The notes under the pieces were generated by a model. The model did not search any database. It was given only the letters and a program-made list of their open reading frames with translations, and was not told where the DNA came from. Below are positions 44,043 to 57,985 of a DNA stretch of 64,000 nt, piece by piece. Both the position numbers and the translations under genes were made by a program. Numbering within the stretch: position 1 is the stretch's first letter; every line of letters starts with the position of its first letter. The stretch covers positions 432,625 through 496,624 of the forward strand of contig PEKW01000006.1 of NCBI GenBank assembly GCA_002796995.1. The letters run 5' to 3'. The stretch comes from Rhizobium sp. GTDB lineage: Bacteria > Pseudomonadota > Alphaproteobacteria > Rhizobiales > Rhizobiaceae.

Positions 44043-46457
44043 ATGGCGAACAAACCGGCGGCGGACAGAGGCCCGGCAGACGAAGAGATGAAGGAAGCGC
44101 GAACCGCCGGTTATCGCGTCCTTCCGGGCGCCGCCGACGAGATGATCGACGCCGAAGGCAAGATCCGCCCGGTCTGGCAGTCCTTCGTCGCGGCCCTCGA
44201 CCGCATGTCCGAACACGACCTGCATGAGCGGTTCGCCAGGGCCGACCGCTATCTGCGCGATGCCGGCGTGTTCTACCGCGCCTATGGTGCTGCCGGCTCC
44301 AGCGAGCGCGTCTGGCCCTTCTCCCACATCCCGGTGCTGATCGACGAGAAGGAATGGAACGTGCTGGCCGCGGGGCTGGTGCAGCGCGCCAACCTGCTCG
44401 AGGCCGTCGTCGCCGACGTCTACAGCGACAACAAGCTGGTCGAGCAGGGTTTCCTGCCGCCAGCTCTCGTCGCCGCCAATCCGGAATTCCTGCGTCCGCT
44501 CGTCGGCATCAAGCCGGCCGGCGGCCACTATCTACATTTCTGCTCCTTCGAGATCGGCCGCGGGCCGGACGGCAACTGGTGGGTGCTGGCCGACCGCACC
44601 CAGGCGCCCTCCGGCGCCGGCTTCGCCCTGGAAAACCGCGTGGCAACGGCCCGCGCTTTCTCCGACATCTACGGCGAAAGCCATGTGCATCGGCTCGCCC
44701 CCTTCTTCGGCGCCTTTCGCGAAGCCCTGCAGGCGCAGAAGCAGAACAGCGACGACCGGATCGCCGTCCTATCGCCCGGTCCCGCCAACGAGACCTATTT
44801 CGAACACGCCTACATTGCCCGCTATCTCGGCATCATGCTGCTCGAGGGCGAGGATCTCGCCGTGGTCAACGGCCGTGTCATGGTGCGGACCGTCGCCGGC
44901 CTGAAGCCCATCAGCGTGTTGTGGCGCCGCCTCGACGCGGCCTATGCCGATCCGCTGGAACTCGACCAGAGTTCCCATATCGGCACGCCGGCCATGGTGC
45001 AGGCGCTGCGCAACGGCTCGGTCACCTTCGTCAACGCGCTCGGTTCCGGCATTCTGGAAACCCGCGCCTTCCTCGCCTTCATGCCGACCATCTGTCGCCA
45101 CCTGCTGGGCGAGGAGCTGGCGCTGCCGTCGATCGCCACCTGGTGGTGCGGCCAGAAGAGCGAGCGCGACCACGTCGCACGCAACATCGACCGGATGGTG
45201 ATCGGCCCGGCCTATTCCCGCCTGCCCTTCTTCGACGACAACGGGCGTTCGGTGCTCGGCTCGCGGGTGTCCGGCCTGTCGCGCCATTCGACGACCGAAT
45301 GGCTGGAGACCGAAGGCTCGAACCTGGTCGGCCAGGAGGTCGTGACCCTCTCCACCACGCCGGCGCTGGTCGACGGCAAGCTCACTTCGCGGCCGATGTC
45401 GCTGCGGGTCTATGCGGCCCGCACCCGCGACGGCTGGCAGATCATGCCCGGCGGCTTTGCCCGCATCGGCTCCGGCGACGACGTCACCGCGCTCGCCATG
45501 CAGTCGGGCGGCAGTGCGGCGGACGTCTGGATCGTCTCCAGCAAGCCGGTCGACCGTACCTCGCTCCTGCCGGCCGAGGAGAGCTTCACCCGCAACATGC
45601 CCGGCAGCCTGCCGAGCCGGGCCGCCGACAACCTCTATTGGCTCGGGCGCTATATCGAGCGTTCGGAAGGCGCGCTGCGCATCCTGCGCGCCTGGCATGC
45701 GCGCTTCGCCGAGTCTGCCGATCCCGACCAGCCGCTGCTCGCTTATGTCACCCGTTATCTCTCCGACATCGACGTCGAGATGAAGCACGGCGTGCCCGAA
45801 AGCCTGCTGCGCAACATCGACAGCGCGGTCTATTCCGCCAGCAATATCCGCGACCGATTCTCGCCCGACGGCTGGCTGGCGCTGAACGACCTGGCAAAGA
45901 CCGCGCGCCGCTTCCACGACACCGTGAAGCTGGGCGACGACGCCGCGCATGCCATGACCGTGCTTTTGCGCAAGCTCGCCGGTTTCGCCGGCCTCGTGCA
46001 CGAGAACATGTACCGCTTCACCGGCTGGCGCTTCCTCACCGTCGGACGCCTGCTCGAACGCGGTCTGCACATGACCCGCCTGCTCGGCCACATGACGGCC
46101 GAGGAAGCCCCCGACGGCGCGCTCGACATGGCTCTGGAGATCGGCGACAACGTCATGACGCATCGCCGCCGCTACAATGTCAGCACCGCCCGGCTGACCG
46201 TCACCGACCTGCTGGCCCTCGATCCGCTCAATCCGCGCTCGATCCTGTTCCAGCTGAACGAGATCCGTACCGAGGTCGAGCAATTGCCGAACGCCTTCGT
46301 GAACGGCCAGATGTCGCCCTTCTACCGCGAGACCATGCGGCTGCACTCGTCGCTCGCGGTGATGACGCCGGAAACCATGGACGCCGAGATCTATGCCGGT
46401 CTGGAGCGCGATCTCGAAAAGCTCTCCGACCTCCTCGCCAGCACCTATCTCGGATAG
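44043..46457 (+). CDS. Circularly permuted ATP-grasp type 2 plus alpha-E domain protein
   Basis: This 804-residue protein has a circularly permuted ATP-grasp domain in the first two thirds (IPVLIDEKEWNVLAAGLVQR, FCSFEIGRGPDG with FALENR, GEDLAVVNGRVMVRT). The helical alpha-E domain fills the last third (PSRAADNLYWLGRYIERSEG, about 520-800). The ATP-grasp would join a carboxylate to an amine using ATP. It is packed between two transglutaminase-like genes, 4 bases on each side, so the three act together. The family is conserved in many bacteria but lacks an established biochemical role. Confidence 0.9.
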   Translation: MANKPAADRGPADEEMKEARTAGYRVLPGAADEMIDAEGKIRPVWQSFVAALDRMSEHDLHERFARADRYLRDAGVFYRAYGAAGSSERVWPFSHIPVLIDEKEWNVLAAGLVQRANLLEAVVADVYSDNKLVEQGFLPPALVAANPEFLRPLVGIKPAGGHYLHFCSFEIGRGPDGNWWVLADRTQAPSGAGFALENRVATARAFSDIYGESHVHRLAPFFGAFREALQAQKQNSDDRIAVLSPGPANETYFEHAYIARYLGIMLLEGEDLAVVNGRVMVRTVAGLKPISVLWRRLDAAYADPLELDQSSHIGTPAMVQALRNGSVTFVNALGSGILETRAFLAFMPTICRHLLGEELALPSIATWWCGQKSERDHVARNIDRMVIGPAYSRLPFFDDNGRSVLGSRVSGLSRHSTTEWLETEGSNLVGQEVVTLSTTPALVDGKLTSRPMSLRVYAARTRDGWQIMPGGFARIGSGDDVTALAMQSGGSAADVWIVSSKPVDRTSLLPAEESFTRNMPGSLPSRAADNLYWLGRYIERSEGALRILRAWHARFAESADPDQPLLAYVTRYLSDIDVEMKHGVPESLLRNIDSAVYSASNIRDRFSPDGWLALNDLAKTARRFHDTVKLGDDAAHAMTVLLRKLAGFAGLVHENMYRFTGWRFLTVGRLLERGLHMTRLLGHMTAEEAPDGALDMALEIGDNVMTHRRRYNVSTARLTVTDLLALDPLNPRSILFQLNEIRTEVEQLPNAFVNGQMSPFYRETMRLHSSLAVMTPETMDAEIYAGLERDLEKLSDLLASTYLG

Positions 46458-46461
46458 CCCC

Positions 46462-47340
46462 ATGCTTTACGATCTCTCGCTGCATATCGGCTATCTCTAC
46501 GACGTGCCCGCCTCGGGCGCGCACCACATCCTGCGCCTGCTGCCGCTGTCGCTGCCCGAACGGCAGCGTCTCGTGGCGGGCAGCGTCACCGTGACCCCGA
46601 AGCCGGACGAGCGGTCGAACTTCACCGACTTCTTCCAGCATCCGGCGACCTATGTGATGTATCGCTCACCGCACGAGAAGTTCGACATCCGCATGCAGGC
46701 CCGCGTCTCGGTCCAGGCCCAGCCGTTGACGGCCGATTTTTCGCCGATACTGGCAAAACTGCCCGAAGAGCTGGCCGACTACTGGTCGCTCGGTCCGGAA
46801 TCGCCGCACCATTTCCTCGGCACCAGCCCGCGGCTCGGTGCCGAACCGCTGATCGCCGACTATGCGCGCGCGACGCTGAAACCCAGCCTCACCGTGCGCC
46901 AGATCGCCGAAACGATCTGCACCCGGATCTACGACGACTTCAAGTACGATCCTGAAGCGACCACGGTCGACACGCCGCCGCTCGAGGCCTTCCTGCTAAA
47001 GCGCGGCGTGTGCCAGGACTTTGCCCATGTGATGATCATCGCGCTGAGGAGCCTCGGCATTCCGGCGGGTTATGTCAGCGGTTTTCTCAGGACGATTCCC
47101 CCGCCGGGCAAGGAACGGCTGGAAGGCGCCGACGCCATGCATGCCTGGGTGCGGGTGTGGTGCGGCGAAACCGTCGGCTGGATCGAACTCGATCCGACCA
47201 ACAACATCACGGTCGGCGGCGACCACATCGTCACCTCCTACGGCCGCGACTATTCGGACGTGGCGCCCGTGATCGGCGTGCTGAAGAGCTACGGCAGCCA
47301 CCAGACGGCGCAAGCGGTCGACGTTATCCCGGTGAAATAG
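46462..47340 (+). CDS. Stand-alone transglutaminase-like cysteine protease family protein
   Basis: This 292-residue protein has the transglutaminase triad Cys184 (RGVCQDFAH), His227 (AMHAWVRVW) and Asp244 (IELDPTNN), preceded by the N-terminal beta-rich domain common to the family (LSLHIGYLYDVPASG). It may cleave isopeptide bonds formed by the ATP-grasp and DUF2126 partners, or form them. ATG 46462 follows the previous stop by four bases; an in-frame ATG at 46393 lies within that gene. No signal peptide is seen. Confidence 0.9.
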   Translation: MLYDLSLHIGYLYDVPASGAHHILRLLPLSLPERQRLVAGSVTVTPKPDERSNFTDFFQHPATYVMYRSPHEKFDIRMQARVSVQAQPLTADFSPILAKLPEELADYWSLGPESPHHFLGTSPRLGAEPLIADYARATLKPSLTVRQIAETICTRIYDDFKYDPEATTVDTPPLEAFLLKRGVCQDFAHVMIIALRSLGIPAGYVSGFLRTIPPPGKERLEGADAMHAWVRVWCGETVGWIELDPTNNITVGGDHIVTSYGRDYSDVAPVIGVLKSYGSHQTAQAVDVIPVK

Positions 47341-47447
47341 CCGCATTTGCGGGCGTTCCAGCCCGTTTCCTAGAATTTTACCTTTTCGCTTAAATCGAAA
47401 AACAGGTTTCTTCTGTATCAGATCGTCAAAGTGCTCGTTTTTGACGG

Positions 47448-48668
47448 ATGAACATGATGGTCGATACCACAAAGAAGCACACTCTTCTCCGCGGATTCAT
47501 GAAGGATCGCCGCGGCAACTTTGGCACGATGACGGCAATCCTGCTGCCCGTGCTCCTGGCCGGCGCGGGCGTGGCGATGGACCTCGCCAAACTGGTGCAG
47601 GTGCGATCCGCGCTGCAGGATGCCGCCGATTCCGCCGCACTGTCCGCCGCCTCGGCGCTCGCCGGCAAGGGCATCACCGACGAAGAGGCCATCGAACTGG
47701 CCAAGAAGTTCATGGCGGCCCAGTTCACCAACACCAACCGGAACGGCGCCCTGCCGACCGAGGGCGACGAAGAGGACGCCAAAGATCTGGCCGACACCGC
47801 CCTTGCCAGCGTGCATCGTACTGCGGGGGCCAGCGGCGCCACCAACACCTATGAGGTGACGGTCAACGGCCAATACGACGTCAGCATGAACGCCTTCACC
47901 AAGCTGCTCGGCTACGACAAGGTCCGCGTCAGCGTCTCCAGCACGTCGGAAAGCACGACCGAGAGCAAGAACGCCCTGTCGATGTATCTCGTGCTCGACC
48001 GCTCGGGCTCGATGGAGGAGAACACCAGCACGGTCAACACCGCCCAGCCGACCAAGGTAGAGTACTACAACTGCGGCAGGTACACCTGCTCGCGCACCGT
48101 CACCAACTACGTCCTGAAGATCGAGGCGCTGAAATACGCTGTCGCCGACCTCGTCGAACAGCTGAAGACGGCCGACCCCGACAAGAAATACGTGCGCACC
48201 GCCGCGATCTCCTACAATTCGTCCAGCCAGACGCCGACGACGTTCGAATGGGGAACGAACAAGGTGACGAACTATGTCAACGCGCTGACGGCGACCGGCG
48301 GCACGGATTCGTCCAATGCCTTCAAGACCGCCTACCAGAAGGTGACGGCGACTTCCGAGGTCAACGCCCACATCGCCAAGAACGGCCAGAAGGATCCGGG
48401 CAAGTTCATCATCTTCATGACCGACGGCGACAACAACTACACCAGTGCCGACACCTCGACCAAGGCATGGTGCGACAGCGCCAGGGCGGCCGATGTGGAA
48501 GTCTTCAGCGTCGCCTTCATGGCGCCGACCCGCGGCCAGCAGCTGCTGTCCTACTGCGCCACCGATACCTCGCACTACTATGACGCAAACGATGCCGCCC
48601 AGCTCGTCGCCGCCTTCAAGGAGATCGGCGAGAAGGCCTCGATGGCGGCCACACGCCTGACCAACTGA
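47448..48668 (+). CDS. TadG-like pilus assembly protein with von Willebrand factor A domain
   Basis: This 406-residue protein has an N-terminal membrane segment (about 25-46, LLPVLLAGAGVAMDLA) followed by the TadE/TadG pseudopilin-like region (VQVRSALQDAADSAALSAASA). A VWA domain follows, with MIDAS motif DRSGSM (about 185) and a second Asp in FMTDGDNN. Such proteins are exported and bind metal and protein partners. No tad/cpa pilus genes are in the window, so it stands alone. ATGs at 47448, 47454 and 47457 are close; I took the first. Confidence 0.88.
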   Translation: MNMMVDTTKKHTLLRGFMKDRRGNFGTMTAILLPVLLAGAGVAMDLAKLVQVRSALQDAADSAALSAASALAGKGITDEEAIELAKKFMAAQFTNTNRNGALPTEGDEEDAKDLADTALASVHRTAGASGATNTYEVTVNGQYDVSMNAFTKLLGYDKVRVSVSSTSESTTESKNALSMYLVLDRSGSMEENTSTVNTAQPTKVEYYNCGRYTCSRTVTNYVLKIEALKYAVADLVEQLKTADPDKKYVRTAAISYNSSSQTPTTFEWGTNKVTNYVNALTATGGTDSSNAFKTAYQKVTATSEVNAHIAKNGQKDPGKFIIFMTDGDNNYTSADTSTKAWCDSARAADVEVFSVAFMAPTRGQQLLSYCATDTSHYYDANDAAQLVAAFKEIGEKASMAATRLTN

Positions 48669-48708
48669 GTTCACAGAAGAACCGGCCCGAGGCCTCGCGA
48701 CATCCGGC

Positions 48709-48746
48709 AAAACAGGCCGCGCCCCGTCAGGGACGCGGCCTGTTTT
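48709..48746 (+). terminator. Long-stem hairpin terminator after TadG-like gene
   Basis: AAAACAGGCCGCG (48709-48721) and CGCGGCCTGTTTT (48734-48746) form a perfect 13-base stem with a 12-base loop that can itself pair. A-rich and T-rich flanks make it usable in both directions. It isolates the TadG-like gene from the glycogen operon. Confidence 0.88.
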
Positions 48747-48945
48747 GTCTTCGGCACCCGGCCTGCAAGTCTTTGAAATTCAGCCACTTGATGGAAACCG
48801 CCACGACGGGGCGATTTTCGCCCTTGCCGATTTCCTGTGTTGCAAGACCTTCGTAACGATGCGTAAACTGTGTTTTGTAGACGCGTGCCGTTAGGGGAGA
48901 ATCGGCGCTGCATCCCGATTGGCGAGCAACCGAACTGGCGACATC

Positions 48946-51408
48946 ATGATCAAGAGCCTGAGCAAAGCCGACCTGCCCCTGCCGCAGCCCCGCGTTTCCG
49001 ATCCGGAGGTTTTGGCCGCCGAGATCATCGAGCGCCTGACCTATGGGATCGGCAAGGACGCCAAGGTGGCCACGCCGCATGACTGGCTGACGGCCACCAT
49101 CCTGGTCGTGCGCGACCGCATCATCGATCGATGGATGGAATCGACCCGCGCCGCCTATAACAACAACGCCAAGCGCGTCTATTACCTGTCGCTCGAATTC
49201 CTCATCGGCCGCCTGATGCGTGACGCCATGTCCAATCTCGGCATGATGGACGAAATCCGCCAGGCCCTCGCCTCGATGGGAGTCGATCTCGACGTGATCG
49301 CCGGCCTGGAAGCGGATGCCGCCCTCGGTAACGGCGGCCTGGGACGCCTTGCCGCCTGCTTCATGGAATCGATGGCGACCGTCCACATCCCCGCCTATGG
49401 CTACGGCATCCGCTACGTGCACGGCCTGTTCCGCCAGCAGATGGCCGACGGCTGGCAGGTGGAGCTTCCCGAGACCTGGCTTGCCCACGGCAATCCCTGG
49501 GAGTTCGAGCGCCGCGAGAGTTCCTACGAGATCGGCTTCGGCGGCGCAGTCGACACCGTCTCCGGCCATGACGACGAACCGCACTTCGTCTGGAAGCCGG
49601 GCGAACGGGTGATCGCGACCGCCTACGATACGCCCGTCGTCGGCTGGCGCGGCGACCACGTCAACACGCTGAGACTCTGGTCGGCCCAGCCGATCGATCC
49701 GATCCTGCTCGAGGCCTTCAACGCCGGCGACCACATCGGCGCGCTCAAGGAAAGCAACAAGGCCGAAACGCTGACCCGCGTTCTCTACCCGGCCGACGCC
49801 ACTACGGCCGGCCAGGAGCTGAGGCTGCGGCAGGAATACTTCTTCTGTTCAGCTTCACTGCAGGACATCCTTCGCCGCCATCTGCAACAGGGCAACGAGC
49901 TCTCGGCCCTGCCGGACAAGGTGGCGATCCAGCTCAACGACACACACCCGGCCATTTCCGTCACCGAGCTGATGCGCCTGCTCTGCGACGTGCACGGCCT
50001 CGACTTCGATACTGCCTGGGACATCACCTGGCGCACCTTCTCCTACACCAACCACACCCTGCTTCCCGAAGCGCTGGAAAGCTGGCCGGTGCCGCTGTTC
50101 GAGCGGCTGCTGCCGCGGCACATGCAGCTGGTCTATGCGATCAATGCCAAGATCCTGCGCGACGCCCGCAAGAACCGCAACTTCTCCGACCACGAGATCA
50201 GCCATATCTCCCTGATCGACGAGAGCGGCGACCGGCGGGTGCGCATGGGCAATCTCGCCTTCATCGGCTCCCACAGCATCAACGGCGTGTCGGCGCTGCA
50301 CACCGAGCTGATGAAGGAAACGGTGTTCGCCGACCTGCACAAGCTCTATCCGGACCGCATCAACAACAAGACCAACGGCATCACCCCGCGCCGCTGGCTG
50401 ATGCAGTGCAATCCGCGCCTGACCTCGCTGATCCGCGACACGATTGGTCCCGACTTCCTCGACGACGCCGAGAAGCTCAAGGCGCTCGACTCCTATGCCG
50501 ACGACAAGGAATTCCAGAAGCAGTTCGCCGCCGTAAAGCGTGCCAACAAGGAGCAGCTGGCCAATCTCGTCGCCAGCCGCATGGGCATAAGGCTCGACCC
50601 GTCCGCGATGTTCGACATCCAGATCAAGCGCATCCACGAATACAAGCGCCAGCTCTTGAACATTATCGAGACCGTGGCCCTCTTCGACCAGATCCGCACC
50701 CATCCGGAGCGCGACTGGGTGCCGCGCGTCAAGCTGTTCGCCGGCAAGGCCGCGCCGAGCTATCACAATGCCAAGCTGATCATTAAACTCGCCAACGACG
50801 TCGCCCGCGTCATCAACAACGATCCGGCCGTCCGCAGCCTGCTGAAGGTCGTCTTCATCCCCAACTACAACGTCTCGCTCGCCGAGGTGATGGTGCCCGC
50901 CGCCGACCTCTCCGAACAGATTTCCACCGCAGGCATGGAAGCATCGGGAACCGGGAACATGAAGTTCGCGTTGAATGGTGCGCTGACGATTGGCACCCTC
51001 GACGGGGCCAATGTCGAGATGCGCGACCATGTGGGCGAGGAGAACATCGTGATCTTTGGAATGACGGCCGGCGAGGTCGGAAAGCTACGCACCGGAGGAC
51101 ACAATCCGCGCGCCGTGATCGAGAGCTCGCGCGAGCTTTCCCAGGCCCTGTCCGCAATCGCGTCCGGCGTCTTTTCTCCCGATGATCCGGGCCGTTTCGC
51201 CGGCCTGGTCGACGGGCTCTACCAGCACGACTGGTTCATGGTCGCCGCCGACTTCAATGCCTACGCCAAGGCGCAGCGTGAGGTCGACGGGCTGTGGGGC
51301 GACGATGCCACATGGTATTCCAAGACGATCCGCAACACCGCGCGCATGGGCTGGTTCTCCTCGGATCGGACCATCCGCCAGTACACCGCCGACATTTGGA
51401 GAGCCTGA
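48946..51408 (+). CDS. glgP: Glycogen phosphorylase
   Basis: This 820-residue enzyme releases glucose-1-phosphate from glycogen chain ends with phosphate, using PLP. The PLP Lys is in EASGTGNMKFALNGA; the start MIKSLSKADLPLPQP and LSLEFLIGRLMRDAM match rhizobial GlgP. An in-frame TTG at 48919 exists; I chose ATG 48946 by length. It opens the glycogen operon, and its stop shares a base with the glgB ATG, so the two are translationally coupled. Confidence 0.94.
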   Translation: MIKSLSKADLPLPQPRVSDPEVLAAEIIERLTYGIGKDAKVATPHDWLTATILVVRDRIIDRWMESTRAAYNNNAKRVYYLSLEFLIGRLMRDAMSNLGMMDEIRQALASMGVDLDVIAGLEADAALGNGGLGRLAACFMESMATVHIPAYGYGIRYVHGLFRQQMADGWQVELPETWLAHGNPWEFERRESSYEIGFGGAVDTVSGHDDEPHFVWKPGERVIATAYDTPVVGWRGDHVNTLRLWSAQPIDPILLEAFNAGDHIGALKESNKAETLTRVLYPADATTAGQELRLRQEYFFCSASLQDILRRHLQQGNELSALPDKVAIQLNDTHPAISVTELMRLLCDVHGLDFDTAWDITWRTFSYTNHTLLPEALESWPVPLFERLLPRHMQLVYAINAKILRDARKNRNFSDHEISHISLIDESGDRRVRMGNLAFIGSHSINGVSALHTELMKETVFADLHKLYPDRINNKTNGITPRRWLMQCNPRLTSLIRDTIGPDFLDDAEKLKALDSYADDKEFQKQFAAVKRANKEQLANLVASRMGIRLDPSAMFDIQIKRIHEYKRQLLNIIETVALFDQIRTHPERDWVPRVKLFAGKAAPSYHNAKLIIKLANDVARVINNDPAVRSLLKVVFIPNYNVSLAEVMVPAADLSEQISTAGMEASGTGNMKFALNGALTIGTLDGANVEMRDHVGEENIVIFGMTAGEVGKLRTGGHNPRAVIESSRELSQALSAIASGVFSPDDPGRFAGLVDGLYQHDWFMVAADFNAYAKAQREVDGLWGDDATWYSKTIRNTARMGWFSSDRTIRQYTADIWRA

Positions 51409-53621
51409 TGGCAAAATCACCGAAGAAGATCGGTGATACCGCGCGGCCGGACACCCCACCGCCCGCCGAAATAGACGCGATTGTTCAGGGCAGCCACGCC
51501 GACCCGTTCTCGGTTCTGGGCCTGCAAAAGACCGCATCGGGCTTCATGGCACGCTGCTTCGTACCCGGCGCGGAGGCGATTTCGGTCTTTTCCATCAGCG
51601 GCGCTCCGCTCGGGGAACTGCAGTGCCTCGATCCGGCCGGCTTCTTCTGCGGGCCGGTCGCCGCCGAGAGCTTCCAGCCGCTGCGCTACCGCGCGACCCG
51701 CGGCGATGTCGAGTGGACGGTCACCGACCCCTACAGCTTCGGGCCGGTGCTCGGACCGATGGACGACTATTTCGTCCGTGAAGGCTCGCACCTGCGCCTG
51801 TTCGACAAGATGGGTGCCCATCCGCTGAAACATCAGGGCGTCGACGGCTTTCATTTCGCCGTCTGGGCACCGAACGCCCGGCGCGTGTCCGTCGTCGGCG
51901 ATTTCAACGAGTGGGACGGGCGCCGCCATGTGATGCGGCTGCGCCGCGACACCGGCATCTGGGAAATCTTCGCACCCGACGTCAGGCCCGGTTCCGCCTA
52001 CAAGTTCGAGATCATCGGCAAGAACGGCGAACTGCTGCCGCTGAAAGCCGACCCCTATGCGCGGCGCGCCGAGCTTCGGCCGAAGAACGCCTCCGTCACC
52101 ACCGCCGAACTCGAGCAGACCTGGGAGGATGCGGAACACCGCAAGCACTGGTCGACCATCGACCAGCGCCGCCAGCCGATCAGCGTCTACGAGGTCCATG
52201 CCGGTTCCTGGCAGCGGCGCGAGGACGGCGGCATGCTCACCTGGGACGAGATGGCCGCACGCCTCATCCCCTATTGCGTCGACATGGGCTTCACCCATAT
52301 CGAATTCATGCCGATCACCGAGCACCCCTATGATCCGTCCTGGGGCTACCAGACGACCGGGCTTTACGCGCCGACGGCGCGCTTCGGCGAGCCGGAGGGC
52401 TTCGCCCGCTTCGTCAACGGCTGCCACAAGGTCGGTCTCGGCGTCATCCTCGACTGGGTTCCGGCCCATTTCCCGACCGACGCCCACGGTCTGCGCTGGT
52501 TCGACGGCACGGCACTCTACGAACATGCCGATCCGCGCCAGGGCTTCCATCCCGACTGGAACACGGCGATCTACAATTTCGGCCGCCTGGAGGTCGTCTC
52601 CTATCTGGTCAACAACGCGCTCTACTGGGCCGAGAAATTCCATCTCGACGGCCTGCGCGTCGATGCCGTCGCTTCCATGCTCTACCTCGACTATTCGCGC
52701 AAGGAAGGCGAGTGGGTCCCCAACGAATATGGCGGGCGGGAAAATCTGGAGGCTGTGCGCTTCCTGCAGCAGATGAACAAGGCCGTCTACGGCACCCATC
52801 CGGGCATCATGACCATCGCCGAAGAATCCACCTCCTGGCCCAAGGTATCCCAGCCCGTGCACGAAGGCGGTCTCGGCTTCGGCTTCAAGTGGAACATGGG
52901 CTTCATGCACGACACGCTGAGCTATTTCGCCCGCGATCCGGTGCACCGCAAGTTCCATCACCATGAGCTGACCTTCGGCCTGCTCTACGCCTTCTCGGAG
53001 AACTTCGTCCTGCCGATCTCCCATGACGAGGTCGTGCACGGCAAGGGTTCGATGATCGCCAAGATGCCGGGCGACGACTGGCAGAAATTCGCCAACCTCA
53101 GGAGCTACTACGGCTTCATGTGGGGCCATCCGGGCAAGAAGCTGCTCTTCATGGGCCAGGAATTCGCCCAGTGGAGCGAGTGGAGCGAGGAGCGCTCGCT
53201 CGACTGGGACCTCCTTCAATATTCGCTGCACGAAGGCATGCGGCGGCTGGTGCGAGACCTGAACTTCACCTACCGCTCGAAGCCGGCGCTGCATGCCCGC
53301 GACTGCGAGGGCGAAGGCTTCGAATGGCTGATCGCCGACGACCAGGACAATTCCGTCATCGCCTGGCTGCGCAAGGCACCCGGCGAAAAGACCATCGCGG
53401 TGATCTGCAATCTGACACCGGTCTATCATGAGGGCTATGTCGTGCCGCTGCCCACAACCGGGCGCTGGCGCGAAATTCTCAATACCGACGCGGAAATCTA
53501 CGGCGGCAGCGGCAAGGGCAACGGGGGACGCGTGGAGGCCGGACCGGGAGACGGCGGCCGCGCCTATGCCATCCTGACCCTGCCACCGCTGGCCGTGATC
53601 ATGCTGGAACAAGAAAACTGA
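51408..53621 (+). CDS. glgB: 1,4-alpha-glucan branching enzyme
   Basis: This 737-residue GH13 enzyme makes alpha-1,6 branches in glycogen. An N-terminal extension and CBM48 (about 120-220) precede the TIM barrel. The catalytic residues are Asp in [10 protein letters not shown], Glu in IAEESTSWP and Asp in [12 protein letters not shown]. The ATG at 51408 overlaps the glgP stop (ATGA-type overlap). It lies 14 bases before glgC. Confidence 0.95.
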   Translation: MAKSPKKIGDTARPDTPPPAEIDAIVQGSHADPFSVLGLQKTASGFMARCFVPGAEAISVFSISGAPLGELQCLDPAGFFCGPVAAESFQPLRYRATRGDVEWTVTDPYSFGPVLGPMDDYFVREGSHLRLFDKMGAHPLKHQGVDGFHFAVWAPNARRVSVVGDFNEWDGRRHVMRLRRDTGIWEIFAPDVRPGSAYKFEIIGKNGELLPLKADPYARRAELRPKNASVTTAELEQTWEDAEHRKHWSTIDQRRQPISVYEVHAGSWQRREDGGMLTWDEMAARLIPYCVDMGFTHIEFMPITEHPYDPSWGYQTTGLYAPTARFGEPEGFARFVNGCHKVGLGVILDWVPAHFPTDAHGLRWFDGTALYEHADPRQGFHPDWNTAIYNFGRLEVVSYLVNNALYWAEKFHLDGLRVDAVASMLYLDYSRKEGEWVPNEYGGRENLEAVRFLQQMNKAVYGTHPGIMTIAEESTSWPKVSQPVHEGGLGFGFKWNMGFMHDTLSYFARDPVHRKFHHHELTFGLLYAFSENFVLPISHDEVVHGKGSMIAKMPGDDWQKFANLRSYYGFMWGHPGKKLLFMGQEFAQWSEWSEERSLDWDLLQYSLHEGMRRLVRDLNFTYRSKPALHARDCEGEGFEWLIADDQDNSVIAWLRKAPGEKTIAVICNLTPVYHEGYVVPLPTTGRWREILNTDAEIYGGSGKGNGGRVEAGPGDGGRAYAILTLPPLAVIMLEQEN

Positions 53622-53634
53622 GGCGGGAGGCGAA

Positions 53635-54902
53635 ATGATGGAGAAGCGACCCCAACCCCTGGCGCGCGATGCCATGGCTTATGTGCTTGCCGGCGGCCGG
53701 GGAAGCCGCCTCAAGGAACTGACCGACCGGCGCGCCAAGCCCGCCGTCTATTTCGGCGGCAAGGCCCGCATCATCGATTTCGCCCTGTCCAACGCGATCA
53801 ATTCCGGCATCCGCCGCATCGGCGTGGCGACGCAGTACAAGGCCCACTCCCTAATCCGCCACCTGCAGCGCGGCTGGAACTTCCTGAGGCCCGAGCGAAA
53901 CGAGAGCTTCGACGTGCTGCCGGCCAGCCAGCGCGTCTCCGAGACCCAGTGGTACGAGGGCACCGCCGACGCCGTCTACCAGAACATCGACATCATCGAG
54001 CCCTACGGCCCGGAATACATGGTCATCCTGGCGGGCGACCACATCTACAAGATGGACTACGAGCTGATGCTGCAGCAGCACGTCGATTCCGGCGCCGATG
54101 TCACCATCGGCTGCCTGGAAGTGCCGCGCATGGAAGCCAGCGGTTTCGGCGTCATGCATGTCGACGGCAATGACGAGATCATCGCTTTCATCGAGAAGCC
54201 CGCAGACCCGCCGGGCATTCCCGGCAACGAGGAATTCGCGCTCGCCTCGATGGGCATCTACGTGTTCCACACGAAGTTTCTGATGGACATCCTGCGCCGC
54301 GATGCCGCCGACCCGCATTCGAGCCGCGACTTCGGCAAGGACATCATTCCCTACATCGTCTCGAACGGCAAAGCGGTGGCCCATCGCTTCGCCCATTCCT
54401 GCGTACGCTCCGACTTCGAGAGCACGCCCTACTGGCGCGATGTCGGCACGCTCGACGCCTATTGGCAGGCCAATATCGACTTGACCGACATCGTTCCGGA
54501 ACTCGACATCTACGACAAGTCCTGGCCCATCTGGACCTATTCGGAGATCACCCCGCCGGCAAAGTTCGTGCACGACGACGAGGGTCGGCGCGGTTCGGCG
54601 ATCTCCTCGCTGGTGGCCGGCGACTGCATCATCTCCGGCTCGTCGCTCTACAAGAGCCTGCTCTTCACCGGGGTGAGAGCCAATTCCTATTCGCGTCTCG
54701 AAGGTGCGGTGGTCCTGCCGAAGGTGATGATCGGCCGTCATGCGCGGCTGACCAATGTCATCATCGACCATGGCGTCGTGATCCCCGAGGGCCTGATCGT
54801 CGGCGAGGATCCGGAAATGGACGCCCGGCGTTTCCGTCGCTCGGAGGAGGGCATCTGCCTGATCACCCAGCCGATGATCGACAAGCTCGGCATGGCCGGA
54901 TG

Positions 54903-54903
<1 letters not shown>
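53635..54903 (+). CDS. glgC: Glucose-1-phosphate adenylyltransferase
   Basis: This 422-residue enzyme makes ADP-glucose, the committed step of glycogen synthesis. The pyrophosphorylase motif is [22 protein letters not shown], with the substrate site in [13 protein letters not shown] and [11 protein letters not shown]-terminal left-handed beta-helix follows (about 290-422). The enzyme is allosterically regulated in relatives. Two tandem ATGs (53635, 53638) are present. It overlaps glgA by a base. Confidence 0.96.
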
Positions 54904-57978
<3,075 letters not shown>

Positions 57979-57985
57979 TCCCAAC

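Noticed and set aside
48840..48869. TTGCAA and TAAACT, 18 bases apart, as a glycogen operon promoter.
   Set aside because: Placement is sensible, but both boxes are poor matches and similar pairs occur by chance; not listed as a feature.
51417..53675. A 752-codon open frame on the minus strand.
   Set aside because: It is antisense to glgB, which carries the GH13 catalytic residues.
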